DNA from: Desulfurococcaceae archaeon
GTDB taxonomy: Archaea; Thermoproteota; Thermoprotei_A; Sulfolobales; NBVN01
Direction: 5' to 3'
DNA: 35,849 bases
Assembly: GCA_020833415.1 (NCBI GenBank)
Contig: JAJHQJ010000011.1
Location: 1 to 35,849, forward strand
Shown piece by piece: positions 31,046 through 35,849 of this stretch (position 1 is its first letter; each line of letters opens with the position of its first letter). A program made the position numbers and the translations under genes. The notes under the pieces are model-generated. The model was not told the origin of the DNA. It searched no databases and saw nothing but the letters and a program-made list of their open reading frames with translations.

Positions 31046-31531
31046 GTGGGGGTTTCAGAGTACCCGGATGAGGTTAGGACCCACACAGCCCTCCACATAC
31101 TTAAGGGAGCTGTTGTGAGGGTCCTCGGGGAGGGGGCTATGTGGACAGCCTCCGTCTACGCAGAGGGTAGACACGGGAGGCTTACGGTACAGTTCGATAG
31201 GAAACCGACAGATGAGGAGGTTAGGGCTATAGAGGAACTGGCCAACGCTAAGGTAGCTGAGGACCTCAGGATAGAGGTTAAGGTACTACCTAGGGAGGTT
31301 GCTGAGAGAACATACGGAAACGTAATCTACGACCTCTTCCCCGTACCTCAGCACATTAAGGAACTGTACATAGTGATAGTCTACGATAAGGACGGAAGTA
31401 TCTGGAACATAAACGCCTGCAACAAGCAACACCTACCATCAGCTAGGTACATAGGTAGGATTAAAGTAGGTAAGGTTAGGTTCAGGCAGACGAAGAAACT
31501 CCTAGAGATACCCTTCGATATAGAGCCCTAG
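31046..31531 (+). CDS. AlaX-like alanyl-tRNA editing domain protein
   Basis: RTHTALHILKGAVVRVLG (HxxxH) and CNKQH (CxxxH). Confidence 0.7.
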   Translation: MGVSEYPDEVRTHTALHILKGAVVRVLGEGAMWTASVYAEGRHGRLTVQFDRKPTDEEVRAIEELANAKVAEDLRIEVKVLPREVAERTYGNVIYDLFPVPQHIKELYIVIVYDKDGSIWNINACNKQHLPSARYIGRIKVGKVRFRQTKKLLEIPFDIEP

Positions 31532-31629
31532 CCCAAACCAAGGGGTGTTCCAGCACAGAATTCACCATACCTAGGGTAACCATTCCCAGAGTACCGACCC
31601 CTTCAGAGGAGTTCTAGAGCCGACCTCCT

Positions 31630-31735
31630 CCCCGCCCTAGAGGGTGTGGTTCCCTCCAGGGCAGCTCGTGGGTTCCTCGCATCTATTCAGGTCTACATAT
31701 GTCATCCGCAGGGTAGCCAGGGTGGTCAGAGATCT
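31630..31735 (-). mobile_element. tnpB 3'-end / omegaRNA-like remnant (remnant B)
   Basis: Minus strand: ...LATLRMTYVDLNRCEEPTSCPGGNHTL*; hairpin GCCCTGGAGGG-aaccaca-CCCTCTAGGGC then GGGGAGGAGGTCGG, typical of archaeal IS200/IS605-family right ends. Confidence 0.65.
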
Positions 31736-31868
31736 CCCACCGGACTAGGTCTTTCCCATATCTGCGGTTGCCGATCCCGCATCCCCGTGGAGGGCTTGGG
31801 GACAACCACATCTACCCGACCTCATCACCGGGGCACTACGGTAGCTACTTCAGGTGCTGTAGTTCGAT

Positions 31869-32597
31869 TTATTCGAGCCCCCATTTAAGGACCTTCAGCG
31901 TAGCTATAGCCGTAACTACAAGCCACACAACTATAGATGCCGTACATAGCTCTACCGGAAGCGTGGAGACACCTAGACTTAGAAACTTCGTAACCTCAGC
32001 TAGTGCGACCGTCGGTACTACTACAGATGCAGTTCTCAGGGGTTCTGGTATCATTGCTGGTGGGTAGAGAACAGGTGGTAGGAATGTTGTTAGTGTTGCA
32101 AGGGGGTTTGTGACAGCCGAGATATTCACGGGGTTCCTGATCCTGAGGACTATTGCTAGCGATAGAAACGCCCCTAAGACCATGGCGATGAGCGAGACCG
32201 GTAGGGCTACTACTACTGCGGGTGTTAGGTCAAAGCCCCACACAACCATTAGCACCATGAGCACTAGGATACCAGTTAGAAGTGGTGGTGAGGTACCTAC
32301 TGTAAGACCTATGAAGTATTCTACAAGCTTAAGTGGTGAGGCAACGAGCCTCTCCCACTCCTTGGAAATCCTGTCGTACCCGACGAACTGCGCGATGATG
32401 TTAAGACCGAAGCCCCAGCCGGAGATAACTATATATACAGGTATCAAGACCCTTACAGCTGCGGAGCCTCCCCATCCGAGGGCTAGAAGCAGCACGCCTA
32501 GGCTGAACATGATGTTCTGGACTATCCACATCCACTGCCTTCTAAAGACTGTGAAGTTGAGTAGTGCCGCACCTAGGGTTCTCCACAGGGTCCTCAT
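31869..32597 (-). CDS. ABC-2 type transporter permease
   Basis: Six-helix hydrophobic protein partnered with adjacent ATPase; RISKEWERLVASPLKLVEYFIGLTVG. Confidence 0.85.
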   Translation of the reverse strand: MRTLWRTLGAALLNFTVFRRQWMWIVQNIMFSLGVLLLALGWGGSAAVRVLIPVYIVISGWGFGLNIIAQFVGYDRISKEWERLVASPLKLVEYFIGLTVGTSPPLLTGILVLMVLMVVWGFDLTPAVVVALPVSLIAMVLGAFLSLAIVLRIRNPVNISAVTNPLATLTTFLPPVLYPPAMIPEPLRTASVVVPTVALAEVTKFLSLGVSTLPVELCTASIVVWLVVTAIATLKVLKWGLE

Positions 32598-33478
32598 CTC
32601 CTCCCACCTACCATGTACAGGTATACGTCCTCCAGCGTAACTTCTTTAATAGTGAACGAGCTCGGTTTACAGACCTCCACTAACTGCCTTACGTTACCGT
32701 CATCCCTGGCCCACGTAATTACCCTCTCACCTAGGTCTATGTAGGTACTGTCTAGGCACCCCCTATCCACCCCCTCTAGGATAACTCTAAACCTATACGG
32801 GAGCGTGGATAGAAGCTCCCTCGGTTTACCACTAGCTATAACCTCACCGCTATTTATGAAGATTACGTAGTCAGCTACTAGCTGAGCCTCCTCGAGCATG
32901 TGTGTTGTTAGTAGAATAGTCGATCCGAGAACCTTCGTAGAGTCCTTAACCGCCTTGAGTACGGTGTACCTAGCCTCGATATCTAGGCCTGTAGTAGGCT
33001 CGTCGAGGAATACTACGTCAGCATTCGATGCTAGTGCCGCTGCAGCGAGGGTCCTCCTCCTCTCACCACCGCTTAAAACCCTTAGAGGTCTCCTACTAAC
33101 GTTCTCTAAATCCAGGAGCTCTATCCACCTCCTAGCCTCCCTCCTAGAGTCAAAGTAACTGAGACCCCTCATCATGAGGCTGTAGGCTATGAACTCGTAC
33201 GGTGTTATATCACCTGGGCTACCGTAGTCCTGGGGTAGGTACGCTATCCTCTTCCTCACCTCCTTAAAATCCCTAACAACGTCAAACCCTGCAACACGCG
33301 CAAACCCCTTACTAGGTCTAAGAAGAGTTGCCAGTATTCTAATGGTCGTAGTCTTCCCAGCTCCATTAGGACCTGCAAGTACGGCTATACTCCTCTCCCT
33401 AATACTGAGCGACACTCTCTTAACAGCCCAGAAATCCCCGAACCTCCTACCTAGGTCAACGGCCTCTATGGCGTACAT
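32594..33478 (-). CDS. ABC transporter ATP-binding protein (ORF track starts at 33526; Met at 33478 preferred)
   Basis: GPNGAGKTTTIRILATLL, LSGGERRRTLAAAALASNADVVFLDEPTTGLD. Confidence 0.93.
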   Translation of the reverse strand: MYAIEAVDLGRRFGDFWAVKRVSLSIRERSIAVLAGPNGAGKTTTIRILATLLRPSKGFARVAGFDVVRDFKEVRKRIAYLPQDYGSPGDITPYEFIAYSLMMRGLSYFDSRREARRWIELLDLENVSRRPLRVLSGGERRRTLAAAALASNADVVFLDEPTTGLDIEARYTVLKAVKDSTKVLGSTILLTTHMLEEAQLVADYVIFINSGEVIASGKPRELLSTLPYRFRVILEGVDRGCLDSTYIDLGERVITWARDDGNVRQLVEVCKPSSFTIKEVTLEDVYLYMVGGRR

Positions 33479-33527
33479 CCGTTTTCCCACATAGATCTGG
33501 AGAAGCCTCGTCAGATTTAGCCCCATC

Positions 33528-33581
33528 TGCTGAGTCTCCTAAGCAAAACACTTTCTACCTATATGCTTAGGAAACTCAGCA
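33528..33581. promoter_or_regulatory. Paired 18-bp dyad operators flanking the divergent promoter
   Basis: 33528-33545 TGCTGAGTCTCCTAAGCA and 33564-33581 TGCTTAGGAAACTCAGCA: each TGCTNAG-N4-CTNAGCA, and inverted copies of one another with one mismatch; 18-bp spacer with TATA-like CCTATATG. Confidence 0.8.
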
Positions 33582-33597
33582 AATTACCTTATCTACG

Positions 33598-34977
33598 TTG
33601 AGTATAGTAAATCTATGGGTGGTGTACTTGGGTGAGCAGAGCGGTAGCGATGTTGAGGAGCTAGTCTTCAGCTCCCTAAGTCATAGAATCAGGAGGATGA
33701 TTATACTAACCCTCGGTGAGAGGGGTAAGAGGAGCTTTACGGAGTTAATGGAGGAACTAGGTATCGACGATACGGGTACCTTAACGTTCCACCTTAGGAA
33801 GCTGAGCGGCCTAATCACGAAGACGGGTGACGGCTACTACACGCTTACAGAGCTGGGGCGGAGAGCCTACGCCATACTAAAGTCTCTTAGGGTTAGCGGT
33901 GAGGAGAGCAAGGAGGTTAGAGCTAGTGCTACAAGTGCTAGACCCTCCAGTACCACCGATGTAAAGCCAGACCTCGTCGTTCTCAGCGATAGGCTTAGCC
34001 TTAGAATTAGTAGGGAGCTTCTCGAGAGGGTTAGGGCTACGGGTAGGAAGCTTCTGGTGAAGGATGTTGTGAAAGTCGAGGTAGCTGACGACGTTGATGA
34101 AGATCTCTTTAACGAAGTTGTAGAGTCTATACAGGATGTTGTAACACTCAGGGTCCCTAAGCACCTAGAGGCTACTGCCCAGCTTAAGGCTAGGGATGTC
34201 CTCAACGTTGTCAGCTCTAAAGTGAGGGCGCCGATACCCTCAATTGCGGACCTAGCTACTAGCATTGTAGAACCTATAGTGAGTACAGTTACGCGCGTAG
34301 TAACCTCGGTAACACCACTGCTACTGACAAGGGTTAGTAAGGGTGGGGAACTCCTGTACAGTACGTCCTTAGATATTGTTAAGAGCTTGGAGCTGGATAT
34401 CGACGGCGGTTCCATCGAGGTATCTCAGGGGGATGTAGGTAAGCTCGAGGTCTACAGCAGTAGATTTAGTAGATGCGACTTCGACGTAGATGGGGAAGGT
34501 GGTGAGCTGAGAATTGACTTAAGGGGCTGTGAGGCGTACGTAACCCTACCTAGAGTAGCTTTAGAGAGGATAGGTGTCGACCTCTCTGGAGGCATCCTAG
34601 AGGTAAGGGTGGATGAGGGGGTGAGGGTCGCTGACCTAAGCCTTAGGGGCGGGGTACTGAGGGTAGATATGGGCGGACTTCAGGACTCGGGTATATCCAT
34701 AGACCTCAGCGGGGGTTTTGTAGAGGCTAGGCTGGGCTACTCAGAGTTTAAGGGGGTATCGAGAGTCTCCATAGACTTGGGCGGAGGTGTAGTTAAGCTA
34801 GGTATGGAGGTCCCGAAGGGGACTTTAGTCAATGTTAACAGGGAGGGTATTGGAGGGTACGCAGATATAGACATCGATGAGGAGCTAAGGAGGGTTGAGA
34901 AATCCGATAGAGTCGTTAATGTAGAGCTAGACGTTAGTGGAGGCTTTGCAGAGATCTCCGCAAAGGTCAAGAAGTAG
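33598..34977 (+). CDS. Winged-helix regulator fused to a DUF4097-like beta-repeat domain
   Basis: N-terminus LVFSSLSHRIRRMIILTLGERGKRSFTELMEELGIDDTGTLTFHLRKLSGLITKTGDGYYTLTELG; C-terminus repeated LSGGxxEVRV/LRGGVLRVDM/LSGGFVEARL/LGGGVVKLGM/VSGGFAEISA. Confidence 0.8.
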   Translation: MSIVNLWVVYLGEQSGSDVEELVFSSLSHRIRRMIILTLGERGKRSFTELMEELGIDDTGTLTFHLRKLSGLITKTGDGYYTLTELGRRAYAILKSLRVSGEESKEVRASATSARPSSTTDVKPDLVVLSDRLSLRISRELLERVRATGRKLLVKDVVKVEVADDVDEDLFNEVVESIQDVVTLRVPKHLEATAQLKARDVLNVVSSKVRAPIPSIADLATSIVEPIVSTVTRVVTSVTPLLLTRVSKGGELLYSTSLDIVKSLELDIDGGSIEVSQGDVGKLEVYSSRFSRCDFDVDGEGGELRIDLRGCEAYVTLPRVALERIGVDLSGGILEVRVDEGVRVADLSLRGGVLRVDMGGLQDSGISIDLSGGFVEARLGYSEFKGVSRVSIDLGGGVVKLGMEVPKGTLVNVNREGIGGYADIDIDEELRRVEKSDRVVNVELDVSGGFAEISAKVKK

Positions 34978-35051
34978 AGGACCTCCAACCTACCCGACGA
35001 CCTCCTTAGTAGTAGCGATCCGTTTGTCCCTAGATGCTCATCCTCACTAAT

Positions 35052-35849
35052 TCATTTTCTCGTTGCACCTAGGGACTTCCTCCTCGCCCACTCCTTCATC
35101 GGTAGCACTGCTACCTCCAGTGCGGGTTCACTGGGCATCGGGGCCAACGGCACAGGCCCCTTGGAAGTTGTATACTTCTTCTCGAGGTTTAACACTGCAA
35201 TTACATCTCTACCAGCTCTAAACCCGCATCTAGGGCATCTGAGTTGCCTCGGGGCATCGCCCCTCATCAGCTTGGAGCCGCAGAACGGGCATGTGGATGA
35301 AGTGTTCCTCGGGTCTACCCTAACCACGGGGACTCCCCTCTCCAGACACTTCTCCTCAATAGCTTTAACCATGCCTCTGAAGCCTGCTTGGTATATCCTG
35401 TGCCTCAGCAGCGGGTCTCTCACATCTCTAACCATGTTCCTGGGGCACTGCTTAGGAAGCTCCTCCAACACGACCACGGCGTTGAGGCTCTTAGCTGTAT
35501 TGGCGATGATGTTTGCGATCTTCGACCTAATATCCCTCTTCCTCCTATGCTCCCTACCACGAGTAGCTCTACCAACATATCCATTGCCCTTAACACTCTG
35601 CACAACTTCCCTGTATCTAGCGTAGCCGGTGGTGATCCTCTTAATCCCCGTCTCGAGAATATACACTTTATCGAGCACCTTGACAGCCACGTTACCCTCA
35701 TTAATATCGACGGAAATAACACGTTTAACACTATTTTCATCAACATTAACAGCCTTGACAAACACGAAGTACACTAGTAGCCTCCTACGTCTATAGTCAA
35801 TCTTTATCTTCGGCTGCGTCCTCAGAGCCCAGCCACCATTGATGTACCT
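35052..35849 (-). CDS. tnpB: TnpB (IS200/IS605-family RuvC-like RNA-guided nuclease), 5' end beyond the window
   Basis: RuvC residues ISVDINEGN, VVLEELPK, GRDVIAVLN; Zn finger CPFCGS...CPRCGF. Frame continues past the called Met: YINGGWALRTQPKIKIDYRRRRLLVYFVFVKAVNVDEN. Confidence 0.9.
   Translation of the reverse strand, partial: RYINGGWALRTQPKIKIDYRRRRLLVYFVFVKAVNVDENSVKRVISVDINEGNVAVKVLDKVYILETGIKRITTGYARYREVVQSVKGNGYVGRATRGREHRRKRDIRSKIANIIANTAKSLNAVVVLEELPKQCPRNMVRDVRDPLLRHRIYQAGFRGMVKAIEEKCLERGVPVVRVDPRNTSSTCPFCGSKLMRGDAPRQLRCPRCGFRAGRDVIAVLNLEKKYTTSKGPVPLAPMPSEPALEVAVLPMKEWARRKSLGATRK

Noticed and set aside
33867-34415. 182-aa minus-strand ORF opposite the wHTH-DUF4097 gene
   Set aside because: Low-complexity Ser/Thr/Leu antisense artefact of a gene with clear domains.
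35161-35777. Plus-strand ORFs opposite tnpB
   Set aside because: The minus frame carries RuvC and Zn-finger motifs; the plus frames do not.

Overview
This is a gene-dense, moderately GC-rich archaeal chromosome segment. It looks like a hyperthermophilic Thermoproteota/crenarchaeal-type genome, based on reverse gyrase, an AGOG DNA glycosylase, an aKMT-like methyltransferase and TATA-type promoters. Confident housekeeping content: two S9 peptidases and an M14 carboxypeptidase, EF-1beta with a Zn-ribbon protein, a TatD-like hydrolase, CTP synthase (pyrG), ribosomal protein S7, a porGDAB-type 2-oxoacid:ferredoxin oxidoreductase, reverse gyrase, two ABC-2 type exporters, dihydroorotase, a three-subunit molybdenum hydroxylase, and an AlaX-like editing protein. 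A winged-helix regulator fused to a DUF4097-like beta-repeat domain lies divergent to one ABC exporter. A TnpB runs off the right edge. Observations the ORF track does not show: (1) two near-identical 18-bp dyads, TGCTNAG-N4-CTNAGCA, in the divergent promoter of the wHTH/ABC-exporter pair; (2) at least two homologous tnpB 3'-end/omegaRNA-like remnants, plus two more possible ones; (3) an M14 peptidase and an AGOG glycosylase whose true N-termini lie upstream of the called ORFs with no usable in-frame start codon, consistent with single-base indels; (4) a decayed EamA transporter pseudogene with an internal deletion; (5) a nitrilase-fold protein that seems to have lost its catalytic Cys and Glu; (6) a structured, possibly pseudoknotted, RNA-like intergenic element upstream of porG. 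All family calls come from reading motifs by eye; no searches were run.
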